A stretch of DNA of 64,000 nt from Paraburkholderia sp. C35 (GCF_003121405.1 NZ_QBUY01000047.1:1-64000); one strand, 5' to 3'; counted from the stretch's first letter, positions 25,800 through 34,470 are shown. The notes: generated by a model not told the origin, from the sequence alone. Made by a program: numbers and translations.

Positions 25800-27212
25800 T
25801 CAGATCCTGTAGCCGATCCGTAGACCACCCCAGTGCCGGCCGTTGACGAAGATCGGCGCGGACGCGTCCTTCATCAGCACATATTCGCCGCCGCCCATGT
25901 CGCGCCGGTACGTTTGCAGCAGGAAGCGCTTCGTGCTGGTGCCGGCCGCAAGGCCCGTGCGGTCGTTGAAGATGCGCCGGTTACGGCAGTTCGCTGCGTT
26001 CCAGACCGGGTCACCGCGCTGCGGCTGCGAAAACTTGAGATTGTGGGTGGGCAGATAGCCGCGCACATCGACGGCGGCACAGAACGCCACGCGTGGATCG
26101 AGTTCGAGCATCGGTTCCTGGATAGGCGGCAGAACCCGGTCGGTGAGATCGGTGAAGCGGGTCATGAACTGCGGCGGATTCGTGTCGGACATCGGCGCGT
26201 AATGCTCGTCGAACAGATCGTTCATCGACAGCTCGCCGCGCGCGACGGCTGCTTCGAACAGTTTGCCGACTTTGGCGGCAGCCTGTTCGACGGCGTCGAT
26301 GAACGGCGTGTCGGCTGTCGCGACACCCGTGGCGGCTGTCAATTCGATCAGGTTCTCAGACACGCCCAGCAGATTGCCGAGCCGGTTCTTCGCCTGCATG
26401 AAGTTCTCGCCGGAATGCTCGACGTCGGTCGCGATCTCCAAAACCTGCGACTCGAATGCATTGCATTGCTCCTCGATCTCACCGGACAACGTCGCGATCT
26501 GATTGGCCTCTGCATTCAATTGCATGACCGCGTGGCCCGTCGAATGCACGACGTCACCGATCATCCGTGTGCCTTCGCGGACCCGCTGGGCGCGCGCGGT
26601 ATTTTCGGCGCCTTCGCCAATCAGGCGCTCGGTCTGCTCAGTGAGTTGCGCAAGCGTGGTTTCGATCTGACCGGTTGCCTGCGCGGTTTTTGCAGACAGT
26701 GTTTTCACCTCGGCGGCGACCACGGCGAAGCTCTTGCCGAATTCCCCCGCACGCGCGGCTTCGATGGCAGCGTTCAGTGCGAGCAGATGTGTCTGGCGCG
26801 CGATCAGCGAAATTTCCTCCGACACGCGGCTCACGTGCGACAGCGCCGCCCGCAACGCACCGATCTGGCTTTCGATCACGGTCACGCCTTCGACCAGCCC
26901 ATGAATATCCGACAGCGATGACTCGAGCGTCTGCTGCGAGCTTTCGACCTCGCCCGCCGCCTGCGCCGTGACCGTGCGCATTTCCCGCGCCGCTTCGGCA
27001 ATACGATGATTGCCTGCCAGTGTGGCCGCCGCCGACTGGCGCAGCGTATGGCAGACATCGGCCTGCCGTTCGACACGCGTGGCCACTTCCTCGATATGCC
27101 CGGACACATCGCAAATCTCGATGCCGAGCTTGCCTGCCTGAGTGGCGATATCGCCTACAACGGATGAAGCGCTGCCGTTGCGGCGCAGGCGGCGATTGAA
27201 GAGGCCCGTCAT
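25800..27212 (-). CDS. Soluble methyl-accepting chemotaxis protein
   Basis: A 470-residue chemoreceptor without transmembrane segments, so probably cytoplasmic. The signalling domain fills about 20-310, with the hairpin tip at roughly 134-162 (EISLIARQTHLLALNAAIEAARAGE; QTH replaces the usual QTN). The C-terminal part (about 340-470) is a separate folded domain with RVAFCAAVDVRGYLPTHN, DRTGLAAGTSTKRFLLQTY and FVNGRHWGGLRIGYRI, a pattern seen at the end of other bacterial receptors of this type and resembling a Cache/PAS-like sensor. The ATG at 27212 was chosen because upstream codons look non-coding. What it senses is unknown. Confidence 0.85.
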   Translation of the reverse strand: MTGLFNRRLRRNGSASSVVGDIATQAGKLGIEICDVSGHIEEVATRVERQADVCHTLRQSAAATLAGNHRIAEAAREMRTVTAQAAGEVESSQQTLESSLSDIHGLVEGVTVIESQIGALRAALSHVSRVSEEISLIARQTHLLALNAAIEAARAGEFGKSFAVVAAEVKTLSAKTAQATGQIETTLAQLTEQTERLIGEGAENTARAQRVREGTRMIGDVVHSTGHAVMQLNAEANQIATLSGEIEEQCNAFESQVLEIATDVEHSGENFMQAKNRLGNLLGVSENLIELTAATGVATADTPFIDAVEQAAAKVGKLFEAAVARGELSMNDLFDEHYAPMSDTNPPQFMTRFTDLTDRVLPPIQEPMLELDPRVAFCAAVDVRGYLPTHNLKFSQPQRGDPVWNAANCRNRRIFNDRTGLAAGTSTKRFLLQTYRRDMGGGEYVLMKDASAPIFVNGRHWGGLRIGYRI

Positions 27213-27483
27213 GTCAGTCTCCTGAACGGCGCGACGTGTGCCGTTCCTGTGTCCGTTTAATGTGCGTGTGAGTTCAGGTGACTGCACCGATCTGCACCCG
27301 ATTATCGAAGTGCGGCACATGAATTGCGTTTCATCCTGCACGCTTACGATTTCTCTACGGCGCCTTACCGGACTGCTTGATAGGGACTATCCCGGAGTCT
27401 GATCGGGTACGATCGCGGCAGTCCGTGCGCGCGCCTTGCCGCACGTCTGTCGAATCCAAGTCGAATGCACCCGCCAGTCACTG

Positions 27484-27600
27484 ATGTTTGAATCTTTTGT
27501 GCGCGTATCGGGCTGGGAACAGCTGCTGTATCTATGGGAACTGATCGTTATGGTCTGCAAGTTCCTGTGGGGTTTGCTGCGTCTGCTGGGTGGCGGTTGA
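27484..27600 (+). CDS. Possible small hydrophobic protein (38 residues)
   Basis: An ATG-initiated ORF of 38 codons plus stop encoding a protein of the form MFESFVRVSGWEQLLYLWEL followed by IVMVCKFLWGLLRLLGGG. Nearly all residues from 13 to 35 are hydrophobic or aromatic, with a Lys and an Arg, suggesting a single membrane-associated helix. No strong ribosome site is visible upstream, which lowers confidence. It lies in the 472-base gap between the divergent chemoreceptor and methyltransferase genes. I do not recognise a family. Confidence 0.35.
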   Translation: MFESFVRVSGWEQLLYLWELIVMVCKFLWGLLRLLGGG

Positions 27601-27684
27601 AATCGAATGCAGTGAGTCGTCACATCGGGAAGATGAACTTGCAGTAACCTGAAAGCCATTTCATCCCGACCGTGCGTGCCAGCG

Positions 27685-28458
27685 ATGACCGATGATTCCA
27701 CCCAGCGCTTTACCGACCGTGTAGCCGACTACGTCAAGTACCGGCCCGACTATCCGCGTGAAGTCGTAACTTTCCTGCATGCAACCTGTGGCGTGGCCGA
27801 AGGTGCGCGTGTCGCCGATATCGGTGCAGGCACGGGCATCTCGACGCGGCTCTTTCTCGAAGCAGGTCATCCCGTTGTCGCCGTCGAGCCGAATCAGGCG
27901 ATGCGCGCCGCCGCCGATGCATGGCTTGCATCCTTCACCGGCTATGCGAGTGTCGCGGGCACGGCAGAGGCGACCTCACTGGACGACGCGAGCGTCGATC
28001 TCGTGACGGCCGCCCAGGCGTTCCACTGGTTCGATCCCGCCGCGACGCGTCGAGAATTCGCGCGCATCCTGAAACCGCACGGCCTGATCGCGCTGATGTG
28101 GAACAGCCGCCTGCTCGAGGGCACGCCGTTTCTCGCGGACTACGAAGCGCTGCTGCAACGCTTCGGCGTCGACTATCAGGCGGTGTCCGAGCGTTACGGC
28201 GACGATGAGTCGATGACCGCGTGGTTCGGCGACGGCTTCACGCATCAGGCGCGTTTTCCGAACGCACAGCGGCTCGACTTCGAAGGATTGAAAGGGCGGC
28301 TGCTGTCGTCGTCTTATGCACCGAAGGCTGGGCATCCAGACCACCAGCCGATGCTGAACGCGCTGCGCGAACTGTTCGACCGCACCGCCGACTGCGGCAC
28401 GGTCGAGTTCGCGTACGAGACGCGCGTCTACGTTGGACATGCACAAGACCAGGCCTAG
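27685..28458 (+). CDS. Class I SAM-dependent methyltransferase
   Basis: A 257-residue methyltransferase. Motif I is ARVADIGAGTGISTRLFLEAG (about 39-59), the acidic end of beta 2 is VAVEPNQAMRAAA, motif II/III is VDLVTAAQAFHWFDPAATRREFARILKPHG. The HWF and RILKPHG blocks match the Methyltransf_11 group that acts on small molecules. The substrate is unknown. The ATG at 27685 gives a sensible N-terminus (MTDDSTQRFTDRVADYVKYRPDYP); a GTG at 27676 is possible. It converges with the alpha/beta hydrolase gene, overlapping its stop by a few bases. Confidence 0.88.
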   Translation: MTDDSTQRFTDRVADYVKYRPDYPREVVTFLHATCGVAEGARVADIGAGTGISTRLFLEAGHPVVAVEPNQAMRAAADAWLASFTGYASVAGTAEATSLDDASVDLVTAAQAFHWFDPAATRREFARILKPHGLIALMWNSRLLEGTPFLADYEALLQRFGVDYQAVSERYGDDESMTAWFGDGFTHQARFPNAQRLDFEGLKGRLLSSSYAPKAGHPDHQPMLNALRELFDRTADCGTVEFAYETRVYVGHAQDQA

Positions 28459-29426
28459 ACCTGCAGTGAAGTGCTTCCGGTAGGGTGAGACGCGAAGAAC
28501 GCGCGTAAATCCTGCAGCACGCGTTGTGGCGCTTCTTCCATCGGAATATGTCCGAGCCCGTCGTACATGACCGATTGCGCGCCGGGAATCCGGCGTGTGA
28601 ACTCGGCTGCATGGGCCGGTGGAATCCAGCGGTCTTTTGCACCCCAGAGCACCAGAGTCGGCACGTCGATCGAACTCAGCACACTCGTATCGAGATCTGC
28701 GAAGTCCAGCGTCGGCACCATCTTGCCGATGGCTTCACGCGTGCCTTCACCATGGAAGAACTCGACATAGCGACGCAACACGTCGCGCGCAATCCGGCGA
28801 GGATCGCCGTAGACGTTGCGTACCGCGCTCTTGATGATCGCCTCAGGCAGCCACCAGGGCGCGCTCATGCGCACGGGCGCGTGATTGAACAGGCCGATGT
28901 AGATGGGCAGTTTCATGGGGAAGCCCGCGGCGTCGATCAGCACGAGCCGCTCGACGGCATCGCGGTGACGCACCGCGTAATCCCACGAAAGCAGTCCACC
29001 AAGCGAATTGCCGACCAGCGTCGCACGCCCGATGCCGAGCGCCTGCATGAAAGTGTCGAAGAAACGCCGGCAGGTGGGCAGGTTCATCGTTTCGATGGCA
29101 CCTGCCGCGTTGCGCAGTGGACCTGTCACGCCGAACGGCGGGAGATCGAGCCGGATCACGCGATGCTCGCGTGCCATCTCGGATGCAACATCGTTCCATG
29201 TATGCAGCGATGAAGCAAAGCCGTGAATCATCACGATGGTACTGTCGCCTGTCCCTTCGTCGATATAGTGCACGTCCGCGCCCATGATCTGTACGAATCG
29301 TGAACCCGTTTGCGTGTAACGGCGTTGCAGTTCGTTTCGCGGGACGCTCGTGATGCCAAGGCGCGCCGCAAGCGAACGGCGCGGCAGCGGCACCGGCATC
29401 GTGTGTGCCGTTTCGATGCTCTTCAT
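28455..29426 (-). CDS. Alpha/beta hydrolase (esterase-like), partner of a Baeyer-Villiger monooxygenase
   Basis: A 323-residue alpha/beta-hydrolase. The oxyanion HG motif is IHGF at 67-70, the nucleophile elbow is GNSLGG with Ser141, and the acid and base of the triad are probably Asp265 (GAKDRW) and His293 (GLGHIP). The N-terminal 40 residues are a basic amphipathic lead rather than a signal peptide. The ATG at 29426 follows AGGGAGAC. It lies 65 bases downstream of the monooxygenase gene on the same strand. A pair of this kind suggests ketone to ester to acid plus alcohol conversion, but the compound is unknown. Confidence 0.88.
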   Translation of the reverse strand: MKSIETAHTMPVPLPRRSLAARLGITSVPRNELQRRYTQTGSRFVQIMGADVHYIDEGTGDSTIVMIHGFASSLHTWNDVASEMAREHRVIRLDLPPFGVTGPLRNAAGAIETMNLPTCRRFFDTFMQALGIGRATLVGNSLGGLLSWDYAVRHRDAVERLVLIDAAGFPMKLPIYIGLFNHAPVRMSAPWWLPEAIIKSAVRNVYGDPRRIARDVLRRYVEFFHGEGTREAIGKMVPTLDFADLDTSVLSSIDVPTLVLWGAKDRWIPPAHAAEFTRRIPGAQSVMYDGLGHIPMEEAPQRVLQDLRAFFASHPTGSTSLQV

Positions 29427-29491
29427 TTTTTTGTCTCCCTGTTGTTGGACTACCTGGTCACTCTGCTGACAAAGTGCACTCCTGATAAGAA

Positions 29492-30973
29492 CTAGCGTGA
29501 AAAGGTGTATTCGCTGCTGCGCACGCGGCGCGTGCGGCGGCGGTAGGTGAACGTGAAACGCGGCCAGATGGCGGTGATCTTGCCGCTCTTCGTCTGGTAC
29601 CAGCTGTGGCAGCCGCTTGCCCAGACCGTGCGCGGCATGTCGCGCTGCAGGCTCGCATTGAATGCGCGCTGCACGTCGGCACGGAGATTCATCGTGCGTG
29701 CACGCTGACGCTGCAATTCGCGCAGACAAGCGGCAATGTATTGCACCTGCGACTCGATCATGTAGATCATCGAGTTGTGTCCGAGTATCGTGTTCGGTCC
29801 CGTCATCATGAAGAAATTCGGGAAATTCGTGATGCTGGTGCCGAGATACGCTTCGGGTCCATCGCGTAGCCACATCGCGCCGAGATCCGCGCCGTCTACG
29901 CCTGTCACGTCGAATGGCGTGCCGACATCATTCACCTGAAATCCCGTGCCGCAGATGATGGCATCGACGGCGTGATGCGTGCCGTCTGCGGTGATGATGC
30001 CGTCATGCACGATACTGCGGATCGGCGTGGTGACGACATCGGCATTGGCTTGGCCGAGTGCTGAATAGTAGTCGCTCGAAAGCAGCACGCGCTTGCATCC
30101 GAGCCTGTAGTCGGGTGTCAGTTTCGCGCGCAGGGCAGGATCTTTCACCTTCCGTTCGAGATAGCTGCGTGCGAACTTCATCGCGGGATTCACCAGCTTG
30201 GGATTGACGAAGAAGCCGATGCCGCGCGACTCCATCTGCCAGTAAATCGCATTGCGCACGCAGCGCTGCGTCAACGGCAGATGCGTGAAGAACCAGCGTG
30301 CGCGTGCGCTCACGGGTTTGTCGGGCTTGGGCATGATCCACGGCGCGGTGCGCTGGAACAGCAGCATTTGTGCAACGCGCGGCTGGATCCTTGGGATGAA
30401 CTGAACTGCACTGGCGCCCGTGCCAATGACGGCGACACGTTTGCCTTCCAGCGGATAGTCGTGGTCCCAGCGTGCGGAATGAAACAGCTTGCCGCCAAAT
30501 GTATCGAGCCCCTCGAACTGCGGTATCGCGGGGCGCGACAACTGTCCGACGGCCGAGATCACTGCATCGGCCTCGACTGTTTCATGCACCCCATTGCGTA
30601 CGATCTCGAGTAACCAGACAAGACGTGCTTCGTCGAAGCGCGCAGCCGTCACACGTGCATTGAACTGCATTGCACTGTCCACCTGATACTTGCGTGCACA
30701 ATGTTTCAGATACGCGAGGATTTCCTGCTGATGGCTGAACGATCGTGACCACGACGGGTTCGCTTCGAATGAAAACGAATACAGGTGCGACGGCACATCA
30801 CATGCAGCACCAGGATACGTGTTGTCGCGCCACGTGCCGCCAAGATCGTCTGCTGCTTCGTAGATCGTGAACGACGTGTAACCCATGCGTTTGAGCCGGA
30901 CGGCCATGCCGATACCCGAGAAGCCACTGCCGATAATCGCGATACGCATCTCAGGTCGAGCCGGTGAGGGCAT
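29492..30973 (-). CDS. Flavin-containing Baeyer-Villiger-type monooxygenase
   Basis: A 493-residue class B flavoprotein monooxygenase. The FAD Rossmann motif is G15SGFSG20 and the NADPH Rossmann motif is G184TGASA189. Between them the Baeyer-Villiger fingerprint FxGxxxHxxxWD is intact at 159-170 (FGGKLFHSARWD). These enzymes insert oxygen next to a carbonyl to give an ester or lactone using NADPH and O2. The ATG at 30973 is preceded by GGAG ten bases away; later ATGs at 30949 would still leave the FAD motif. It is divergent from a TetR gene and upstream of an esterase-like hydrolase. Confidence 0.9.
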   Translation of the reverse strand: MPSPARPEMRIAIIGSGFSGIGMAVRLKRMGYTSFTIYEAADDLGGTWRDNTYPGAACDVPSHLYSFSFEANPSWSRSFSHQQEILAYLKHCARKYQVDSAMQFNARVTAARFDEARLVWLLEIVRNGVHETVEADAVISAVGQLSRPAIPQFEGLDTFGGKLFHSARWDHDYPLEGKRVAVIGTGASAVQFIPRIQPRVAQMLLFQRTAPWIMPKPDKPVSARARWFFTHLPLTQRCVRNAIYWQMESRGIGFFVNPKLVNPAMKFARSYLERKVKDPALRAKLTPDYRLGCKRVLLSSDYYSALGQANADVVTTPIRSIVHDGIITADGTHHAVDAIICGTGFQVNDVGTPFDVTGVDGADLGAMWLRDGPEAYLGTSITNFPNFFMMTGPNTILGHNSMIYMIESQVQYIAACLRELQRQRARTMNLRADVQRAFNASLQRDMPRTVWASGCHSWYQTKSGKITAIWPRFTFTYRRRTRRVRSSEYTFSR

Positions 30974-31173
30974 GAGTTCAACGCTCCAGCACATCGTCGA
31001 AGTCTTCACACGCATCGACGGCGATTAAGAAAAAAGTAGACCTGTCTACATCCGTCTACAGCGCTTAACGCGCAGAGTAGACAACTGTACACAGTGCGTC
31101 AAGATCGTTGTACAGTGCAGGCTCCAAGGTCGAAGCAGGGCATCGGCCGAACTGCGTCGTCAAATGGAAGCTC
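30974..31173. promoter_or_regulatory. Divergent promoter with multiple inverted repeats (monooxygenase / TetR)
   Basis: GTAGAC-CT-GTCTAC palindrome at 31036-31049, a further GTCTAC at 31054-31059 and GTAGAC at 31077-31082. A second, different repeat is ACTGTACA (31084-31091) with TGTACAGT (31109-31116), 17 bases apart. These are strong candidate operators for the adjacent TetR protein or for a second regulator. Confidence 0.65.
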
Positions 31174-31797
31174 ATGCAATCCGCATCGGAACTGGAACTC
31201 GCGCCCGGCAAGCGCCGACTGATCGAGGCCGCGTTGCGCCTGACGGCGGGCGGCCGCAGCTTCGCGAGCCTTGGCCTGCGCGAACTGGCGCGGGAAGCGG
31301 GCCTCAATCCCAACACCTTCTATCGACACTTCGACACGCTCGACGATCTGGCGCGCGAAGCCGTCGAATCCGTCAGCCGCCGTTTGCGTCCGATGCTGCG
31401 GCGTGAGCGCTGGCTGGCCGCGCATGATGAACCACATAGCGTCCCGCGCCGCGCGTGCGCGGCTTTCTTTGCGTTCGCGCTGGAAAACCGCGAGGCGTTC
31501 CTGAGCGCGCTGGCCGAGTATCACGGCACGTCGCCGGCATTGCGCGAGGCGGTGCGCGTGAACCTCAACGAGGTGTCGGCGGAAATGGCGGAAGATGTGG
31601 TCGAGTTGAACCTGATGCCGGCGTTGTCCCGCGAGACGATAGAGGAAGTCTGCACGCAGATCGTGCTGCAGCTTTTTCATCTGTCGCATGAATTCATCGG
31701 TCATGCGGCGCAGCGCGAATCGCTGATCGACTACGCGGAGCGCTTCATCGTCAGGCTGTTCGCGGGCGCTGTCGTGCTGGCGCAGCATGAAGTATGA
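31174..31797 (+). CDS. TetR/AcrR family regulator, FabR/DesT-like N-terminus
   Basis: A 207-residue TetR protein. The DNA-binding domain spans about residues 10-60 (KRRLIEAALRLTAGGRSFASLGLRELAREAGLNPNTFYRHF). The RSFASLGLRELAREAGLNPNTFYRHFDTLDDL block looks like FabR and DesT, regulators of unsaturated fatty acid synthesis, but the ligand-binding half is not diagnostic to me. It is transcribed divergently from the monooxygenase-hydrolase pair, with inverted repeats in the shared promoter. It probably represses that pair and may sense a fatty-acid-like or ketone ligand (inference). The ATG at 31174 was chosen by the start of the HTH. Confidence 0.88.
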   Translation: MQSASELELAPGKRRLIEAALRLTAGGRSFASLGLRELAREAGLNPNTFYRHFDTLDDLAREAVESVSRRLRPMLRRERWLAAHDEPHSVPRRACAAFFAFALENREAFLSALAEYHGTSPALREAVRVNLNEVSAEMAEDVVELNLMPALSRETIEEVCTQIVLQLFHLSHEFIGHAAQRESLIDYAERFIVRLFAGAVVLAQHEV

Positions 31798-31814
31798 AAC
31801 ATGAAGCAAAATGA

Positions 31815-31840
31815 AAAAGGGTTCCGTGAGGAACCCTTTT
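31815..31840. terminator. Bidirectional terminator
   Basis: AAAAGGGTTCC pairs perfectly with GGAACCCTTTT around loop GTGA. A on one side and T on the other allow stopping in both directions. It sits between the convergent TetR and TPR protein genes. Confidence 0.9.
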
Positions 31841-31874
31841 CGTTTGACGCATCCGCCGAAACAGCGTGAATCGA

Positions 31875-33092
31875 TCAGGTGTCGTTCCAGCCGCCCGAAT
31901 CGTCGTTGCTGCCCATATCGACGCCGCCATCTCCACCGTCGCTCCAGTCATTGGAGCCCTGGCCGAAGTCGATTGAACCGGCGTCGTTGCCGCCGCGTTT
32001 GCGCGATTCGTCATCGACGATCACATCGCGCTCGACCACACGGTCACGGCCGGAGTTGAGTGCTTCGCCGAGCAGCACGCCCGTCAGCAACCCGCCCATG
32101 CCGCCGCCAAAGCCACCGCCTTGCTGCACGATGACGGGCGGCTGCTGTTGCTGCGGCGGGTAGGGATAGGGTGCTTGCGGCGGATAACCTTGCGGCTGGC
32201 CACGGCCAAACGCCTGATCGGCCTCGCGTGCAAACGACGAATCGCCAGCGCCCGTCGCTGCCGCAGGTGCGGCATTCGGATCGGGCCGGCCTTCGGCGCG
32301 CGCCTTGAGGCTCGCCACCTGCCGTTCGAGATCTTCGATCTGATACGGCGGCACAGGGTTCTTGCTGTTCGACAGCGCTTCGACGAGCTGACGCAGTTGC
32401 GTCTCCGCGCCTTCCACTTCGCGTTCGAGCGCTTCATGCCCCGGCGCCGTCGACAGCTTCACGTCGAGCTTGAGCGAACGCACGTCGTTGAGGAGATCGG
32501 TGGCGCGCTTGAGTTGCACGCGGCGATCGTCGTTGGCGCGCGTATCGTCCTGCGAGCGCGCGCGACGTAGCGTCCAGCGCAAGATCAGCGCGATCGCGGC
32601 AAACAGCACCACGATGCCGATCCACATGCCCATTGACGGACCATGCCGTGCCGGCGCCTGCTGAAGCGCCGACGACGTCGTTGCCGCGGATTCCTGCTGC
32701 GCGAACGGATTGCTGGTGCGATGGGTGACATTGCCGCCGCCACTCCCGCTGACGCGCGCGGCATCGGCACGCAGACGCGCTTCCGTTTCCGCGAAGCGGC
32801 CCGGATCGGTGAAGCGGACCTGCGGGTCGAGCGTCTTCGACTGTTGAAGTTGTGTGAGCGCTTCGGCAGGGCGGCCTTCGCGATCGAGCACCTGCGCGTA
32901 CAGATAGTGCGCGCGAGCGCTGTCGGGATGCGCCTTCAGCACTTCGTTCAACTGCGAATCGGCTTTCTGCCAGTCCTGCTGCTGGATCGCCGTTTCGATC
33001 TGCGTCGCCGTCGGCACCGCGAAGGCGGCGCCCGATACGAGCATCAGCGAAAGCGTCAGGGATACACCGGCTGCTGCAAGGAGTTTTTTCAT
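31875..33092 (-). CDS. Envelope TPR protein with one membrane anchor
   Basis: A 405-residue protein. Residues 1-25 form a signal peptide (SGAAFA-VP). A TPR-like region follows (TQIETAIQQQDWQKADSQLNEVLKAHPDSARAHYLYAQVL at about 30-70). A hydrophobic segment at about 152-175 (MWIGIVVLFAAIALIL) is a membrane anchor, followed by a coiled-coil-like stretch and then a Pro/Gln-rich tract. The final third contains GGGFGGGMGGLLTGVLLGEAL and an acidic Gly/Asp/Ser tail. No family function is known to me. It lies 109 bases downstream of the PspA-like gene and is probably co-transcribed, suggesting a shared envelope role. Confidence 0.82.
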   Translation of the reverse strand: MKKLLAAAGVSLTLSLMLVSGAAFAVPTATQIETAIQQQDWQKADSQLNEVLKAHPDSARAHYLYAQVLDREGRPAEALTQLQQSKTLDPQVRFTDPGRFAETEARLRADAARVSGSGGGNVTHRTSNPFAQQESAATTSSALQQAPARHGPSMGMWIGIVVLFAAIALILRWTLRRARSQDDTRANDDRRVQLKRATDLLNDVRSLKLDVKLSTAPGHEALEREVEGAETQLRQLVEALSNSKNPVPPYQIEDLERQVASLKARAEGRPDPNAAPAAATGAGDSSFAREADQAFGRGQPQGYPPQAPYPYPPQQQQPPVIVQQGGGFGGGMGGLLTGVLLGEALNSGRDRVVERDVIVDDESRKRGGNDAGSIDFGQGSNDWSDGGDGGVDMGSNDDSGGWNDT

Positions 33093-33201
33093 GATGCGGA
33101 CCGGGCGGATTGACGCCCGTCTCCATGACTATCGAGTTGCCGCGCTACGCGGCCAGCGTGCCTCGACACGCAACGCCGCGCGGCGCATCGCCTGGTGGGG
33201 G

Positions 33202-33882
33202 TTACTGCGCAGGCGTGTCCAGCTGCTTCTTCAGTGCGGCGAGACGGTCGTCGACGGACGGGCCGCGGTTCAGGTCCGCGAGCTTGTCGTCGAGCGCCTT
33301 GCCGCTCTTCACGTCAGCCGAATTGAGGCGCGCGTCGGAACGTGCCGTCGAGAGCGCGACCTTGTCTTCGAGCTTCTGGAAGTCTTCAGCAAGATTCTTG
33401 CCGCCGATACCACCCAGCGCCGTTGCCGCCGTATCTTTGGCTTGCGCGATCTGCTGCTTGGCCTGCAGGATGTTCGAACGCGCATTCAGATCGTTGCGAC
33501 GCTGACGCATGTCATCGATTTGCGTCTTCAGCTGATCGACGGATGGCTCGAGCGTAGTGAGTTCCTTCGCGAGCGCGTCGCGCTCGGCTTCCGCCGTCGC
33601 CTGCGCACCGAGCGCCTCACGCGCGAGCGCTTCATCGCCTGATTGCAGCGCGCGTTTCGCGCCGTCTTCGTACTTCTTCGCCTTGTCGGCGGCCACGTCG
33701 CGCTTGCTTTGCTGCGTTGCGACCTGCGCCTGGATCTCGATCAGCGAGTTCTCCGCTTTCGCGATGCTCTCGTCGAGTTCGCGCACGATCTGGCGCGCAT
33801 CACGCGACGGGTCTTGCACGGAGTCGGCTGCGTCGTTCAAGAGACCTTTGACCGTCCGCGTGATGCTGTCAAAAAGCGACAT
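33202..33882 (-). CDS. PspA/IM30 family protein
   Basis: A 226-residue PspA-like protein of the ESCRT-III superfamily. It has the amphipathic N-terminal helix (MSLFDSITRTVKGLLNDAAD), long coiled coil (about 25-150) rich in Ala, Glu, Lys and Gln, and a helical tail. Family members assemble on the inner membrane under envelope stress. It differs from classical PspA in the tail (ADLNRGPSVDDRLAALKKQL). It is upstream of the TPR protein, and no pspF-type activator is seen nearby. The ATG is at 33882. Confidence 0.88.
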   Translation of the reverse strand: MSLFDSITRTVKGLLNDAADSVQDPSRDARQIVRELDESIAKAENSLIEIQAQVATQQSKRDVAADKAKKYEDGAKRALQSGDEALAREALGAQATAEAERDALAKELTTLEPSVDQLKTQIDDMRQRRNDLNARSNILQAKQQIAQAKDTAATALGGIGGKNLAEDFQKLEDKVALSTARSDARLNSADVKSGKALDDKLADLNRGPSVDDRLAALKKQLDTPAQ

Positions 33883-34470
33883 GAAATACCTCCATAGAAT
33901 GAAATCGACGCTGAATACCTTGCGTTTCCTGCTTTGCTCGCGACGGCGTCGACCTGTGTAGTTTACGCTTCACCGGGAGCTTGCGTTACCTGCTGCATGA
34001 CTGCCTTGCATCGTGCTTTCCGTCCATCAGACAGCGTGCCTGCGCACATGTTGCATGACGGCGGGGCAATCGCACCTGACATCGGGGCGTGCGCATGGAA
34101 TGCAATAGCTGCACGACAATTTAACTTGCGTTCAACCTGCCGCGACACATGCACCGGCGCTTCGCGCACGCGTTGCAAACGTTGCATGACGGGACATTCA
34201 ACAGCTCGCGGATATTACACCACGCGTACTCTTAAATCCGTCTTAAAGTGCGATTTCTCGCGCGTCGCGGCGGGTGTTTTCGCAATCTTCTGCGGCGTGA
34301 ACGCACATGCGCAACGTGATGAACGAATCAGCACGCTGGTTTGTCAAAATGCGTGGTTTATGTCGTTCCCGGATGTCGTGCACGTACGCTGTCGCAAACG
34401 CATTGGCCGATTCTTTCGGATAGCCGACGATCTGCCCTGTGATGCGCGTGCGTGACGAACGAGCGCGAGC
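33883..34470. other. 588-base intergenic region without a convincing gene
   Basis: The PspA promoter must lie at its left end. The plus-strand ORF at 33934-34455 is Cys- and Arg-rich and not gene-like. Three copies of TGCATGAC are spaced through it (about 33993, 34052 and 34183). A lower GC patch at 34200-34260 with TTAAATCCGTCTTAAAGTGC is seen. I see no RNA gene. Confidence 0.5.

Noticed and set aside
33934..34455. 173-codon plus-strand ORF in the gap after the PspA-like gene
   Set aside because: Cys/Arg-rich, no ribosome site, no domain and no coherent hydrophobic pattern; I treat the region as intergenic.
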